Of a DNA stretch of 64,000 nucleotides, positions 1 through 11,662 are shown piece after piece (positions within the stretch are counted from its first letter, which is position 1; each line of letters begins with the position of its first letter). The position numbers were made by a program, and so were the translations under genes. The notes below the pieces were generated by a model. The model was not told where the DNA came from and made no database searches. It saw only the letters and a list, made by a program, of their open reading frames with translations. The DNA comes from Raphanus sativus (lineage: Eukaryota > Streptophyta > Magnoliopsida > Brassicales > Brassicaceae): positions 46,914,908-46,978,907 of the forward strand of contig NC_079516.1 of assembly GCF_000801105.2 (NCBI RefSeq), given 5' to 3'.

Positions 1-103
1 AGGCGCCGCATCCGAGAAGCTTCCCGAGCTCGTATTTTCCGAACAAGGCGTTGTTGTTATTGCGGTTGCCGCCGTCGTCGGCGACAATCTCGATCTCCGG
101 CAT
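1..103 (-). CDS. CIPK11: CBL-interacting protein kinase, N-terminus only (CIPK11/SIP4/PKS5-like)
   Basis: Only the first 34 codons lie in the window; the gene runs off the left edge. The start codon is at 103-101. The protein opens [12 protein letters not shown], followed by an Asn-rich stretch and [14 protein letters not shown], the first strand and glycine-rich ATP loop of a SnRK3/CIPK Ser/Thr kinase. CIPKs are activated by Ca2+-loaded CBL sensors and phosphorylate transporters; CIPK11 is known for inhibiting the plasma-membrane H+-ATPase AHA2. The MPEIEI start and the next genes (DUF641, OFP17, OFP2, TFCA) match the neighbourhood of Arabidopsis At2g30360. The kinase core, activation loop and NAF motif are outside the window, so completeness cannot be judged. 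The gene is divergent from the DUF641 gene, with 1.9 kb between them. Confidence 0.8.
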   Translation of the reverse strand, partial: MPEIEIVADDGGNRNNNNALFGKYELGKLLGCGA

Positions 104-2034
104 AACTGTTGAAGCCAGAGATGATTTTCTCCGACAAGCGTCTTCTTTTTTTTGGTCGGGAGACGTGTTCTTTACTTTTGATGTAGTTTGGTAATAAGAT
201 TTTTAGAAAAAGGGAGTAGTCATGTCTTTATAGAGGAGGGGGGATTACTTGTTAGTGGTCACAAAAAACTTTTAAAAGATAAGTTTTTCAAATTTGGTAT
301 TTAAAAAAAAAGATAAAGAAAAAAAGTTAAAAGATGCCTAAAACAGGAGTTTAACTGAAGCTTCAAGATCTGTTCTTCTAGTCCTAAGGTGGGCAGATAT
401 TGGATGAATGATTTAAAGATGTCTAAACCTATATTTTCACCAACCACATCATCTCCTCTTTCCTCTTTTCTTTACCTATCTATTGCTTCACCCGCGCGCT
501 TACTGCAAATCATATATTTTTTTCTTTCAAATATGGTCATTCATCAAATTATCGCAACACAAAAAAACAACTTTTTTTTCTGGAACATATTTGATTCATC
601 TTTTAAAGATTCGGTGGGGGAATATATTTGAAGAATACTAAATCTGCAGAACATTGCAAAGAGTCCGGTGAGCAAGGGGAGCCAAAAGCTAACTGGTCTA
701 GGAGAGTAGGTTGTCAAGGGGAAGAGAAACATTTGAACCGCATGCCACTGTCACTATTTAAAAAATATATTTGAAACAGAAAAAAATTATTTGGTTAGCT
801 TCGTTCTCAATGATTTTTGTAAACAAACGTTGGGATTGCACAACAATTTTACATTTGCATAATGAGGAGGAGCTCGGGCTTTCCTTTGACAAGGACTGTA
901 TGGTCGGATGTATCGCTCCCTAACGAGATCATGCCTTCAGTCACGGGCCTCATCGTATTGGTGTTATGGTATTTTTAGAAAGGGTTGAATTTTAACCCAA
1001 CAATTCAAAAAAAATCAAAATAGGCCTTGAAACGAGGCCCAGTTACTAGTGTACATGTCCGAACGTTTTTCTTGGGACAGGCAGGCACTTTGTTTTCAGT
1101 TTCAAAGACAAAGATGACAGAGGAGGGAGATAGAAAACTCGTGTGCAAAATCAGCTTTAACCTCTTTTGGTACTTTGCGTCTTTCTCTTTCCCTCAAAAG
1201 TCTAAACACTCGAAGAAGCATGAAACAAAATAAGATTTACACAGTTGAAAAAAGTAATTATTTAATTTAGTTATGATTACTATATTAATACAAAAAAGGT
1301 AAGAGGGAGACAAAGGTTTTTGTTTCTCCGCGACGGTGTCTGTAGAGATTCCTGAGGTTTTTCTCTTGGATTCCCAGATTTATTCAAAAATATACTAATA
1401 AAATAAAAATAAAATAATTGTTTTGAAAAAAACTGGTGAAAATCAAAGAGAAGTAAACGCCAATAATAGTTGATTTATGGTTTAGGATTCCCAGAATCAT
1501 CACAATTAACGAGGCTATATGTAATTTGTTTATTTTAAAATCTCCTGTAAATTTCGTCTTCGAGCAAGATCTAAAAAAAGAGAAGAATACTATAATTTAA
1601 AGCTCATTCCAAGGTTAAACAACAAAACAAGCATTTTGTGTAAAGCAGAGAGAACAGAGCACAAAAGACTCGGAACTTTGGCCTTCCTCTGAGGGGTTTA
1701 TCTTTAGCTTTGGCTGCTACTAAGTGTACAAATCACACAAACAGGTTCTTTCTTTATCCATCCTCTTTGTTTCTGCCTTATCTGTCGATTTTAAACGGTA
1801 GCTTTCTCTTCGACAAATGTGTTTGACTTGAGAGTTTATAACAGTCTCTGTGATTGAACTTGTGATGTTTCTTGTTTGAGTTTCTCTCTCTGTCACTCTG
1901 TTCCTCTGCATCTTTGTTTTAAGTCTCTGCTTTGACTTTTAACTACTACAATTTGAAAAATCTCAAACTTCCTCTTCTCACTTTCTGTAACGAGTTTGTT
2001 TTTTTGCTTTGTTTAGGGTTTTCTTGTTCAATAA
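104..2034. other. Intergenic region between divergent CIPK11 and DUF641 genes
   Basis: AT-rich DNA with no convincing gene on either strand. It must hold the promoters and 5' UTRs of both flanking genes. A 39-codon ORF at 862-978 (plus) has unusually gene-like composition but matches nothing I recognise. In Arabidopsis the secreted peptide gene EPFL6/CHALLAH lies between the two equivalent genes; no Cys-rich EPFL C-terminus is visible here. Confidence 0.6.
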
Positions 2035-3291
2035 ATGGAGAAGGCTGTCGTTAAAACATCGAATCTTTCAGACATCATCTCCAAGTTCGCTAAAGTCTGC
2101 AAATTCAGATCCGTTGGTGTGTTCCCTGACCAGAAGCCAAGTCCTAACGACCCTTGTAACGAAGAAGTAGAAGAGTTGTTCTTCGAAGATGATAAAGCCG
2201 AAACTCGGGATATCACTTGCAAACCTTCGAGAAAGATTCCAACTTTTCGTTGGAACGATGCTGAGGTTTCGAAGCTTTTCGACACCGTTACAGCGCTTAA
2301 GCTCGCCTATCTCGAGTTTCAACGAGCTCATCTGCCTTACGATCCAGACAAGATCATAGAAGCAGACAACCTCGTCGTGTCTCACCTCGAGACGCTACGA
2401 AGACTCAAACGCCTCTACCTCAAAACCAAGCAGCTCCAGGCCAAGGCCGAGCTCGACGCTGCTTCTTGCTTGAACCGGTTAAGAGATGAAGTTGAAGCGA
2501 ACGAGAAGCGTTTGTGGGAACTCAAGACGCAATTAAAACCAAAAGAGAGTGAGATTCACACTCTCAAGGAGACACTCAACTGTTTGGTCGCAGAGAACAA
2601 GAAACTCGAAGAGAGGCTCGTGAGTGTCTCCTCCTTTGAGTTTGTGTTTAGATCTGCTTCTAAGTCGATACACGACTTTGCAAAGCCGTTAATCACTCTC
2701 ATGAAAGCTACGGATTGGAATCTGGAGAAAGCGGTTGAATCCATCGTTGGAAACGTGACGTACGCCAAGAACTCAGACAAGAAGTTCGCTTTCGAGTCGT
2801 ACATCGTTCGGAGAATGTTCCACGGGATGAAGCTTAATCCTTACGATGTGACCGAGCTAATGAGTTTAGACGATCCGTTAGACGCGTTAACAGCGTTTCC
2901 TGATTCCGCGTTTGCGAGATTCTGCGGTCGGAAGTATCTCTTGGTTGTTCATCCGTCGATGGAAGCTTCCTTCTTTGGGAATTTGGATATGAGGGGGCTA
3001 GTTATGCTTGGTAAGCATCCGAGAACGGTGTTCTATCGAATCTTTGCGAAAATGGCGAAGTGGGTATGGGTTCTTGGGTCGTTTGCAGCGTCTTTGGATC
3101 TAAAAGCAAAGATCTTTGTGGTCGGAAGAGGAACAAAGTTCTCAAGTGGGCACATGGAGTCTGTAGTGGGTGATGATGCAAGAGAAGAAGAAGAAGAAGA
3201 CTTGAGAGTTGAGTTTATCACAATGCCAGGGTATAAGGTTGGAGATTCAGTGTTTAAATCTCATGTTTATCTTTCTCAAACAGAAGGGTGA
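2035..3291 (+). CDS. DUF641 (GIL1/IRKI-like) coiled-coil protein
   Basis: A single-exon gene of 418 codons, equivalent to At2g30380 by family and position. The N-terminus (residues about 1-75) has the family pattern LSDIISKFAKVCKFRSVGVF and an acidic stretch. Residues about 125-200 form a heptad-like coiled coil (RLKRLYLKTKQLQAKAELD and onward, then a Leu/Glu-rich helix). The C-terminal half carries the DUF641 signature: ARFCGRKYLLVVHPSMEASF, then LVMLGKHPRTVFYRIFAKMA, ending in MPGYKVGDSVFKSHVYL. Relatives include GIL1 (gravitropism in the light) and IRKI; no biochemical activity is known. The ATG follows a TTC-rich leader and an ATAA context, and no upstream in-frame ATG competes. No truncation or frameshift is seen. 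It converges on OFP17 with 575 bp between the stop codons. Confidence 0.9.
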   Translation: MEKAVVKTSNLSDIISKFAKVCKFRSVGVFPDQKPSPNDPCNEEVEELFFEDDKAETRDITCKPSRKIPTFRWNDAEVSKLFDTVTALKLAYLEFQRAHLPYDPDKIIEADNLVVSHLETLRRLKRLYLKTKQLQAKAELDAASCLNRLRDEVEANEKRLWELKTQLKPKESEIHTLKETLNCLVAENKKLEERLVSVSSFEFVFRSASKSIHDFAKPLITLMKATDWNLEKAVESIVGNVTYAKNSDKKFAFESYIVRRMFHGMKLNPYDVTELMSLDDPLDALTAFPDSAFARFCGRKYLLVVHPSMEASFFGNLDMRGLVMLGKHPRTVFYRIFAKMAKWVWVLGSFAASLDLKAKIFVVGRGTKFSSGHMESVVGDDAREEEEEDLRVEFITMPGYKVGDSVFKSHVYLSQTEG

Positions 3292-3866
3292 GAAAGAACA
3301 GCTCTTTAGATTTTGATTGTTTGAAAAATTTTCAGGTAATCATTTCTGCTCTAGTTTTGAAAGTTCTGTAGGTAAGGGGATATCATTTGCTTTGTAACTA
3401 TGTACACATTTAAGATTCAGTGTGTTGATTCTATAAGCAACTTAAATCTTCGTGCATCAGTAAAAGTCCACATTCGTTTTGGCTGGATGAATATTGGATG
3501 TATACAACATTACAAAGACAAAATGAATATCAGATTTTTTTTTCCTTTTTGGAAGTTATAAACACTAGTCTAACCGGTTGTAATTTATTCATTCACAAGT
3601 TCAATATATAAACTCTAAAACGGAAATTTGTCTCTATCAAAATTTTCTATCAGTTTCCTTGCTTTTTTGAGTTTGATTTGTGGGTCTAGTAGATAAATCC
3701 AAGTTTATTTATTATGTAAAACTCAGAGAAAAAAATATTACAATCTTGATAGTCTTCAGACATTTTAGTTTCACTCTGCTTTTAGAAACCTTAAAATGAT
3801 GTGTACAATGATTGTTGCAAAAGTAAGATAAAGGATTTTAGGTTTGATCATTCTTGGATCAGTTCA
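3292..3866. other. Convergent 3' flanks of DUF641 gene and OFP17
   Basis: AT-rich sequence between two convergent stop codons. It should hold both 3' UTRs and poly(A) signals. In Arabidopsis the ferrochelatase gene FC2 lies between these two genes; this interval is too short for it and shows no coding trace. Confidence 0.6.
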
Positions 3867-4561
3867 TTAATCTGAGAACAGGTCTCTGCAGAGCTCTCCG
3901 TAAAATCTGGAGACGAGTTCAATGAAGACAGGGCTCTTAAGATTCTTCCAACAGGATAGAAGCTCCTCTATGTCCATCAAGTCATCCAGTTTCCCTTCTT
4001 CAGCAATCAGTTGAATCAGATAGTTTTCAAAGCTTCTGCAAGCATCTTCCACTGCATTGTCTTCGAATGTATCTCTTGAGCTCAGCCATTTCTTGGTCCG
4101 TTTTGCAGACACAGGCGTCGTGATGGGTGAAGTGAACAGCTTCTTGGCTGCTGCTGGCGTTAGAGGGGAATGCATTAACTTCAAAGAATCATCATCCTTC
4201 ACACTAACTGCAATGGCAATTGTAAAAACAGATCAAAAAGCTTATAATAATGTCCCATTTTCTATCCAAAATTGAACTGATAATTTTTCTTACAAGAGGA
4301 TCTTCTAGGTTTGGTCTGGATCATCTCAGGGTCTTTGTTTATGCTGAGAAAACAGAGACAAGACAGCAAAGTAGAAGAAGAACAGATTGGCTTCTTGGGA
4401 TGATTATGATGATGTCTAGGTTTGACATTGCCGTGACGAACACGACGAAGAGGTCTGATAAAGAGAGATCTTTTAACTCTGAAGCGGAAGAGAGAGACAA
4501 ATCTGTTGCATGATTTGGAAAGCTTTGATTTGAAGTTAATCAAAGTTGCTTTAACTCTCAT
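3867..4561 (-). CDS. OFP17: OVATE family protein 17
   Basis: Two exons: 4561-4294 and 4207-3867. The intron has a GTAAGA donor and a TTGCAG acceptor. The join is in frame through Phe-Ser-Val and gives 202 residues, close to Arabidopsis OFP17 (At2g30395). The N-terminus MRVKATLINFKSKLSKSC is nearly identical to the Arabidopsis protein as I recall it, followed by a basic Arg/His-rich stretch. The middle has SPLTPAAAKKLFTSPITTP. The C-terminal OVATE-type domain (about residues 140-202) contains AVEDACRSFENYL, MDIEELLSCWKNLKSP and FIELVSRFYGELCRDLF. OVATE proteins are plant transcriptional repressors that bind TALE homeodomain partners and TRM proteins; OFP17 has a divergent domain and little is known of its role. 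Confidence 0.92.
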
Positions 4562-5434
4562 TCTCTTGAAGCTTTTTGTTGTTGTTCCTGTAGTATAATG
4601 ATCTTCTTTGCGCTTTTTGTTCTGTTTTGTTTGGTGTGTATAAACTTAGAAAGATTGGCTTGTGTTGCGTGGGTTTCACGTCTTTGGATGTGAAAGTAAT
4701 GAATCATGATGGTGGAGTCCCATGAAGTTTAGGAAGGGTGAGTGTTTGGTGGCTCTTGCTTGTGAACAAAATCCAAGATGATGACTTTCGTTTTTGAATA
4801 TTGAAAAGGTTGTTTATTGATTGGTGGGTCAATGCAGAAGTGTTTGTTGAACATGGTCCCACGTCTAATGAAAAATAAATCATCCGTTAGTTTCATGGAT
4901 CTTGTCGAGTTATATATCCATACTAAGAAACTATGAATCATCCGCTAGTTCACCAAAAATGTGTCGATCTTCCTATATGGAAAAAAAAAGTTATGGAAAC
5001 CAAACGTATGGTGTGGCTTTACAACCAGAGTCGATACACTAGTCAAAGATAGTATAAATGCTTTCCTTCTTTTAGGCGTAGCATTCCCTAATTTTTCCAG
5101 CTATAAGTTGTGGTCCATATTCATCAACATGAGTAAGCTCAACGAATGACATAGATATACTTAGGGCGTTTCCAACCATACTCCATTATTTTCTTCTAAG
5201 ATAGAGTAAAATGGAGTATGAATTAAAAAATGTTCAAACTCAATTTTATGTTTAACTTTATAATAGAGTTTATTCCATTAAACAGAATAATTGTGGCTTT
5301 TACATTTTAAATAATTAATTAAAAAAATTAATCTGTAGTTGGGGGCATCGAGCCTAGATTCGGACAATATTGAACCATAAAATCTGTTGATGTATGGTTT
5401 AACATAAAAGTCAAGTATATGTATTGACCGGAAC
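4562..5434. other. Upstream region of OFP17
   Basis: Promoter-side DNA of OFP17. Around 5163-5290 there is a decayed MITE-like stretch (GGCGTTTCCAACCATACTCC, then an AT-rich partner) with no clear second end. The 8-bp duplication ACCGGAAC at 5427-5434 belongs to the next element. Confidence 0.5.
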
Positions 5435-6357
5435 CAGAGCCGGCCCTGACCTAAAGCCCATGAAGCAAGGGCTTTAGGCGCCAGAATATTGAAAAGTTTT
5501 AGGGGCGCCAATTAGAGAAAAATGTTTATGGTGTAGTGGCATGTTTATGTTTTTTTGTGTCAGGAAGCTTAGGTTCGAATTCCCCCCCCCCCGACCCAAT
5601 TTCTTTTTTCTTTTTTTTGGTAATCACAATAAATAAAAAGATACGATAGTAGATACGATCACCTTTCAAACAATTTAATTTCCGTATACGTCTATATATT
5701 ATAATAAATGACAAAAATTAAGAAACTAACACAGATTAAATAATAACAGATTAACCCTTTCAGTTTTCAGCATCTTTTTTTTCTTCCATTGTTACTTATT
5801 TTTATTGAATAGGTGTCTCTCTTACTCTTCCAATTTTTATTTAAGTTTCTTCCTCTTTCTTTATTTTTCTTTTTTTCGTTATATTGTTTTTAAAACATTT
5901 CTGGGAACCAAAATGGAAAAATATATTTACATATGAGATTCTAGGATAAACTTCATAAATATCTACAAACTGACTATTGTTAGAAAATTTTGATTAAATA
6001 ATAATTTATGTATACTTATTTTTTTATCATATGTATTATATTGTTGTATTTAAAATTTATAATTTTAAAATGTTATCTACATATGAACAATTATATTGAT
6101 TGTATATGCTATCAATAAAGTTGAAATTAGTAAAAATACTTATTATTCAAAATTGATATGATTTCACAGAAGAAAAAATCTAAAAATTATCATGTAAGAA
6201 TAATGAACTAGTTTTTTATTTATTTTAGAAATAACTGAATTTTAATAATAATAATACCATTATATTACATAAATAAAATATAGCAAAAGTAGCTATAGTT
6301 TTGGGGCAACATTTTTTTATTGTGCTTTAGGCGCCATATATATCCGGACCGGCACTG
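5435..6357. mobile_element. Non-autonomous hAT element, 923 bp, with 8-bp target duplication
   Basis: The left end reads CAGAGCCGGCCCTGACC and the inverted right end reads CAGTGCCGGTCCGGA. Both carry a GGCGCC and a CTTTAG block just inside. The element is flanked on both sides by ACCGGAAC (5427-5434 and 6358-6365), a perfect 8-bp duplication, the hallmark of hAT transposition. The interior is AT-rich with a C-tract at about 5582-5592 and no transposase, so it depends on a transposase made elsewhere. A GGTTCGAATTCC block near 5573 resembles a tRNA B-box but has no convincing SINE around it. Confidence 0.9.
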
Positions 6358-6519
6358 ACCGGAACAACGATCTTTGTTAATGTATGAATTGATCAGTTTC
6401 CCGTTTAAGTTCTTATATCGGTGTCATATCTAACTTGTTTTTTAAGAAGATGTGGGCAGAGTTTTGTCATGTAACTTCTGATGAGATATATCTTCAGTTT
6501 ACTGAAGTTTGGAGACGAC

Positions 6520-6830
6520 CTAGACCATTTCCAATACATCTGTATATATTTTTTTAAAAAACATTTTTTTCATTTTGAATTACTTGTCGTTTTAGAGTAA
6601 AATTTTTGTTTCAATATAAATATCGTTTTCGTTTTTCAATGCAAAATTTATTGACAATATTCTCTACTCTATTTTTCTATTGGTTGATATATGGTTAGGT
6701 TTATTGGTAATAATGTTTTTGTTTTGAAAATATGTAAAATTAAATGTTTTCTTAATATATGTGCATAAACCTAAAACGACAAGTAATATGAAACGGAGGG
6801 AGTATAGAAATGTATTGGAAATGGTTTTAG
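6520..6830. mobile_element. MITE with nested inverted repeats, partly Stowaway-like
   Basis: Outer arms: TAGACCATTTCCAATACAT at 6521-6539 and ATGTATTGGAAATGG with following TTTAG at 6810-6830. Inner arms are a perfect 17-bp pair, ATTACTTGTCGTTTTAG at 6579-6595 and its complement at 6771-6787. The right inner arm continues into GAAACGGAGGGAG flanked by TA, which is the Stowaway (Tc1/mariner MITE) terminal consensus. The left Stowaway end is degraded. No coding capacity. Confidence 0.7.
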
Positions 6831-8652
6831 ATCATCCTGTTCATTCAAATCACATGCTTGAAATGAAAGTTACAAGTGGAAGAAGAGTGCAGAGTTACGT
6901 GCAAGATGAATATTCAATAGCACAAGTATAGCTGTTTTGGTTGCAAAATCACCTTCCATATTGACTGCATCAAATTCAGTGAATATATCCAGAAAGATCA
7001 AGTCTCACATTCACAACCTCTACAACTTTTAGATGGATGACTGACAGTTCATTCAAGCCTGTGTAGTACGTTTGTGCTATACCCTGTAACTGTGATGCTG
7101 CGCTCTACGATTTTGTTGATTGTAACTTTAACGCCCATGTAGAATGGTCTCAAAGTGTTCGGCGATAGTGGACATATTGGACCAAATGTTCCCTAAAATC
7201 ATCATTACGACTCAAAAGCTGCTCCTATTTATTCAATTATTCAAATAAATTGGAAAATATTGATTATCCTAATCTCATCATTTGCATACCTGTATCACCT
7301 TAATATAATTATACAAAATTCGATTATCCTAATCTCATCATTTGCATACCTGTATCACCTTAATATAACTATATAAAATTATTTATACCTCAAACATAAG
7401 ATATGGGTTCAGACTTTACCAAATTCAAAGAAGCATCCAGAGGAAAATATATAATTTCATTATTATGTGTACTAGCCAAGATAATTTACATATGTGAAAG
7501 GTTTTCAGTTAAATGTTGATTTTTTTTGTTTATATTATAAATTTTCATATATCCATTTAGGACTAAAGTCTGCAAATGGTTCGAACGTTTTTAGTCCTAA
7601 AGCTGATTTTTTCTTGCCTTGCCATTTGGTCATAATAACTTTTTTTTAATATACTTTCTAGTGGATTCCTTGAAGTTGAAACTGATTTTGTTGCAAAGTT
7701 ATTAAAAAATCTGCTTGGTAACGTTTGGTTACTTGGTTTCGTAGACTTAGCCTTTTTATATATTGTAAATGTGATTTTCGTTGCACTAAATTTTCTAATT
7801 TAAAACAATAAATATACTATAATAATTAATAATTTACATTATGTGTTCATCTATTTCTTTTTCATTTTCTGTAATTAATGTTTTAACAACTTAATTAAGA
7901 TTAATGTGATTATATTAGGAAATATATTCAAAGCTATTTTTTAATCAAAGATTTTTCACTTACTACTCTTCTTTAATTTAGTAGTTGTTCTTCAGTTTCT
8001 TTTTAATAATTTTTTTAGTTGTTCTTCAGTTATATTATTATTTCAATACAATGACGGACAAATTAGAGTGCTAATTTAGATACAATCATTATATTTTGTT
8101 TTTGTAGATTACAAATTACAATTCATGGATTTTTTTAAAAATTGTTTTACATATTTAATTCATTTTATTAACAAAAATGCCTATTTTTCTTCAATCAAAA
8201 TCCATTTAAATCCGTTGATCCATATTTTCGTAGTTGTTTTTTTACCATTCCGCTAACTAATTATCAACATGGTTATTCTATCATATAGTTTAATCAAATT
8301 ATATTCTTAGTCATTCAGTTTAAAACCCCCCTGAATCAATTATTCACCATTTTCCGCACTGAAGCTATTTAGATAATCCTTAAATGAACTAATTCGTGTG
8401 TAAATGTGATGTCTCAAGTAGTTCACGCTGATGCTAGTGATAATGATACATTGATACAAACATAAGTCATTCTTTAAGCTTTTTTCTGAAATTGGGCCCC
8501 TATTCTTCTCTCACTACATACGTTCCAGTCTTAGCTTCTTTATCTGTCACATAGAGATTCTGCTTCTTCAGCTTTTCTTTATCTAGGGAAACAAAACAAA
8601 GTTTCATTATATAAGAGAGGTTCAGAAAATCTTTTGAAGAGTGAGAGATCAG
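6831..8652. other. Intergenic, upstream of the OFP2-like gene
   Basis: AT-rich. It contains the 60-bp tandem duplication listed separately and a 44-codon open stretch on the minus strand (7004-6870) that I could not assign. The last 200 bp contain the OFP2-like promoter and 5' UTR. Confidence 0.5.
7261..7380. repeat. Tandem duplication, 2 x 60 bp
   Basis: Bases 7261-7320 and 7321-7380 are adjacent copies of the same 60-bp unit (core ATCCTAATCTCATCATTTGC) with only three differences, so the event is recent. No gene is involved. Confidence 0.95.
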
Positions 8653-9621
8653 ATGGGGAATCACAAGTTCAAATTTTCAGATATGATCCCAAATGCATGG
8701 TTTCACAAGCTCAAAGACATGACTAAGCAGTCTAAACCCAAAAACAGAGCTTTTTCTTATTCTCCCTCAAACACTTGTAACAAGAAAAAACTCTCCTCAG
8801 ATTCTATTCCTCATAACACTTCAGCCTCTCATTTCTCCAACAGCTTAGTAGCTTACAGTCCTCACCACAACTCACCAAGAAACTCTATTCACAGAAAAAG
8901 GATGAGTAAAAGAAAGACACTTTACAAGCCATCTCCTAAACCAAACACTCCTCCTTTTGCATCTGCAGGTTTTAACAAGAGCAAGATCAACGGTCAAGAT
9001 TCCTCTCACTGCCCATTTCCAGCTCTTGAAAGGTCCCCTGATTATTTTGTGTATAGTTTCTACAAAGAGGAGGAAGATGAATTCGTTGATCCTTCCAACT
9101 TTAAGATCAAAACAAACAACAAAGCTTTCACCAAGTACAAGGTCAAAGAGTCTGGTTCCATAGAGAAAGCTTGTCATGCAAGTAAGCCAACCAAGAAACC
9201 AACTAAAAGCCATCTTTCTGTGAAGATAAATAAAGAGAAAGAAGATGAAATAGACTACGAACTCAGAGCAGAGAAGATATACCAAAACCAAGTTTCTAGT
9301 GGAAGAAAATCATTTGCAGGGATAAACCTCAGAAGAGTAAATTCACCTAGAATTCAACTCTCAGGTACGCGTAGAAGCACGTCTAGATCAGAGAGCAAAC
9401 AAGCTGTTTTTGAGAGTTTTGCAGTGATGAAGCGTTCCGTTGATCCAAAGAAAGACTTCAGAGAATCAATGGTGGAGATGATAGAAGAGAACAACATCAG
9501 AGCTTCAAAAGACTTGGAGGATCTTCTTGCTTGTTACCTTTCCTTGAATCCAAAGGAGTATCATGATCTTATCATCCAGGTTTTTGAGCAAATATGGCGT
9601 CAACTTACTAAAACCAAGTAA
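8653..9621 (+). CDS. OFP2: OVATE family protein, OFP1/OFP2 type
   Basis: A single exon of 322 codons. The start at 8653 is chosen because the family begins [20 protein letters not shown]; an in-frame GTG 12 bases upstream is not a plausible start. That conserved N-terminal segment (residues 1-25) is typical of OFP1 to OFP4. A long Ser/Lys-rich linker follows. The C-terminal OVATE domain (about residues 257-318) includes [20 protein letters not shown], then [13 protein letters not shown] and [16 protein letters not shown]. OFPs repress transcription and restrain cell elongation; OFP1/OFP2 act with KNOX/BELL proteins in organ shape and secondary walls. Position next to OFP17 and TFCA matches At2g30400. 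Assignment to OFP2 rests on synteny. Confidence 0.9.
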   Translation: MGNHKFKFSDMIPNAWFHKLKDMTKQSKPKNRAFSYSPSNTCNKKKLSSDSIPHNTSASHFSNSLVAYSPHHNSPRNSIHRKRMSKRKTLYKPSPKPNTPPFASAGFNKSKINGQDSSHCPFPALERSPDYFVYSFYKEEEDEFVDPSNFKIKTNNKAFTKYKVKESGSIEKACHASKPTKKPTKSHLSVKINKEKEDEIDYELRAEKIYQNQVSSGRKSFAGINLRRVNSPRIQLSGTRRSTSRSESKQAVFESFAVMKRSVDPKKDFRESMVEMIEENNIRASKDLEDLLACYLSLNPKEYHDLIIQVFEQIWRQLTKTK

Positions 9622-11614
9622 AACAAAATCTCATAATGTAATGGTAATTAACCTCCTGTAACATTAATATTAGTATCATTCTGTCTTGTGAAGTTGTTGT
9701 GGCTCTTTGAAGCACAGTTTGATGTTCTTTTTTAATTTATTTTTTCTTCCTCTTTTAGTCAATGGAACCAAATAATAATAGTAGTTATCATATTGTCGTT
9801 TTAATTCGAAAATGATCACTAAGGGCGTGCAAGCAGTAAGCACTGATAAGACTTAAATAGAATTGACCATATTCTTGTCTTTTATGTGCTTATTGGCATA
9901 TAAACAGAGTTAAACTACTGCTCCAAGATTTGTTGGTGTGTATTGCGCCACTATACTTTGAATATTTTGAAATTACAAGGTTGAAACTGGCTGTAAAAAT
10001 AGCTTCAACAAAACAAGAAAAGGACAAAGGGTGGAGAGACAGGAACACTTTGAAACTCAACAAGCAAAGTGCCTAATCGCTGGAGGTAGAGAGGACCACT
10101 GACACATAAACTGAGATTTAACTAAAGAAGAAACAAAGAGAGATGAGGTTTAATCCCATCTCCTACCCCTGTTTGGCTTATGAATTATCAGCAAAAGACA
10201 TGTGAATACGGTTTGGTTTCTGAGTGAACTTTCTCGACTGTTGAGCATCAAGTACTCAAATGTTATTATCTTCTTATGCCCGAATCTTGAAACATTCTTA
10301 CAGCGTTGGATGCGAATGCATCCTTTTTTTACAATAAAAAAACATTATATTACTCAAAATTAAATTAAAGTGGTTTGGATAGATAGATCGATATAAAATA
10401 ACCAACAAAAAATACTATACAATGATCGATTAGTTTTACCAAGAAAACTGTAATCTCATTTTGTCCTCAAGGAATTTAGAATATCTCAAAGTTCTGAGTC
10501 GTTTTTTTCAATTCTTGTATTTCTTTCGATTCCTAAATGTGAATGTATCATTATCAGGTTAAGAATCTTGAATATCATATAAGATTGAGAACCAAAATAT
10601 TATATAAGAGATATGTGATATTTTATTCATTTTCAGTTGATTCAGAGCAGAAGTCTAAACCTTTGATTTCACCTTAATTTCTTTTTTAAAGTTACTCTTT
10701 CTATTTTATATTAAATGTCGTTTTAGATTTTAATTTTTTTTATTACGAGTGTCGTTTATAGAAAATTTTGGCTGTATAAATTATAATAAATATATTTGGT
10801 TACAGTATTTTCATTTATAAATATCTGAATTTAGAAAATAATAGTTTGAGAACATAAACAACACAAAAATGTTGATTGAGATAACATAGAACCATAATCA
10901 GATGACATATTTAAAACAGTGTCAAATTATAGGAAATGAATAATTATTTTTGAATTGATAATTCAGCTGTATAAGCTTTTTTTAAATATCACACATAACT
11001 TAAAATTAGATCCAAGTTTGTTCTTCTATATTAATAGTATTGATAACAGATTTATTAATTCATCCAAACTATTTAGAACTCACTAAAATGAATATTCCAA
11101 AATCCTACCAAATACTATATTAAATACACATTTTGAGGGTCTATCTGATATTTGAATAGAAAGATATTATATAGAAGAAAGAAAAGGAAAATGGGAGTGA
11201 AATGAGAGGGAAAAAAAAAGAGGAAAGAAAATAGCATAAGAGAGATATACTGTTACTAACAAAACTTAAAGTGTATCTATCATATCATAAGAGTAAATAT
11301 GATAAAAATTAAAATAATATTTTTTCTTTCTAAATAATTTTTCTTTCTAAAAGGAAGAGAAGGGAAAGGGGTGGTGTATTTTGGTTTTGGATTTTGTCGC
11401 TCTGCGCCGCGTCCTCTCTCGTAAAGCTTCGTCTTCCTTCGATCCCATTCCTCTGGTTCGTTTCTAAACGCTACTTCTATACTACAGTGTATCATTTGGT
11501 TTATCTTTGACCATCTCAAATGTTTAGATCAGCATCTCAAGTAGAGAGATCCGATCATTCAAAATTGTTCCCGATCGCTTTGTAGTGCGCGCGTCTCGTA
11601 TACACCCAGATCGG
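9622..11614. other. Intergenic between OFP2-like and TFCA genes
   Basis: AT-rich DNA. A degraded Stowaway-like left end may lie near 10690-10730 (TTAAATGTCGTTTTAG) without a matching right end. No gene, RNA or intact transposon is seen. Confidence 0.5.
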
Positions 11615-11623
11615 AAACCCTAA
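11615..11623 (+). promoter_or_regulatory. Telo-box (AAACCCTAA) in the TFCA leader
   Basis: AAACCCTAA lies 40 bp before the TFCA start codon. Telo-boxes are common just downstream of transcription starts of plant housekeeping and translation-related genes. Confidence 0.6.
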
Positions 11624-11662
11624 TTTATCTCGGTCTGTCTTGTACAGTGAAAGAAAGAAACA

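Noticed and set aside
862..978. 39-codon plus-strand ORF (MRRSSGFPLTRTVW)
   Set aside because: Slightly GC-richer than its surroundings, but too short and not similar to EPFL6, the gene expected here.
5524..5592. Possible SINE inside the hAT element (GGTTCGAATTCC)
   Set aside because: A B-box-like word with no good A-box spacing or cloverleaf; the C-tract follows directly.
6870..7004. 44-codon minus-strand open stretch (LIFLDIFTEFDAVN and onward)
   Set aside because: Bounded by stops, too short, and no recognisable family.
10690..10760. Stowaway-like left end (AAATGTCGTTTTAG)
   Set aside because: No matching right end or TA duplication located.
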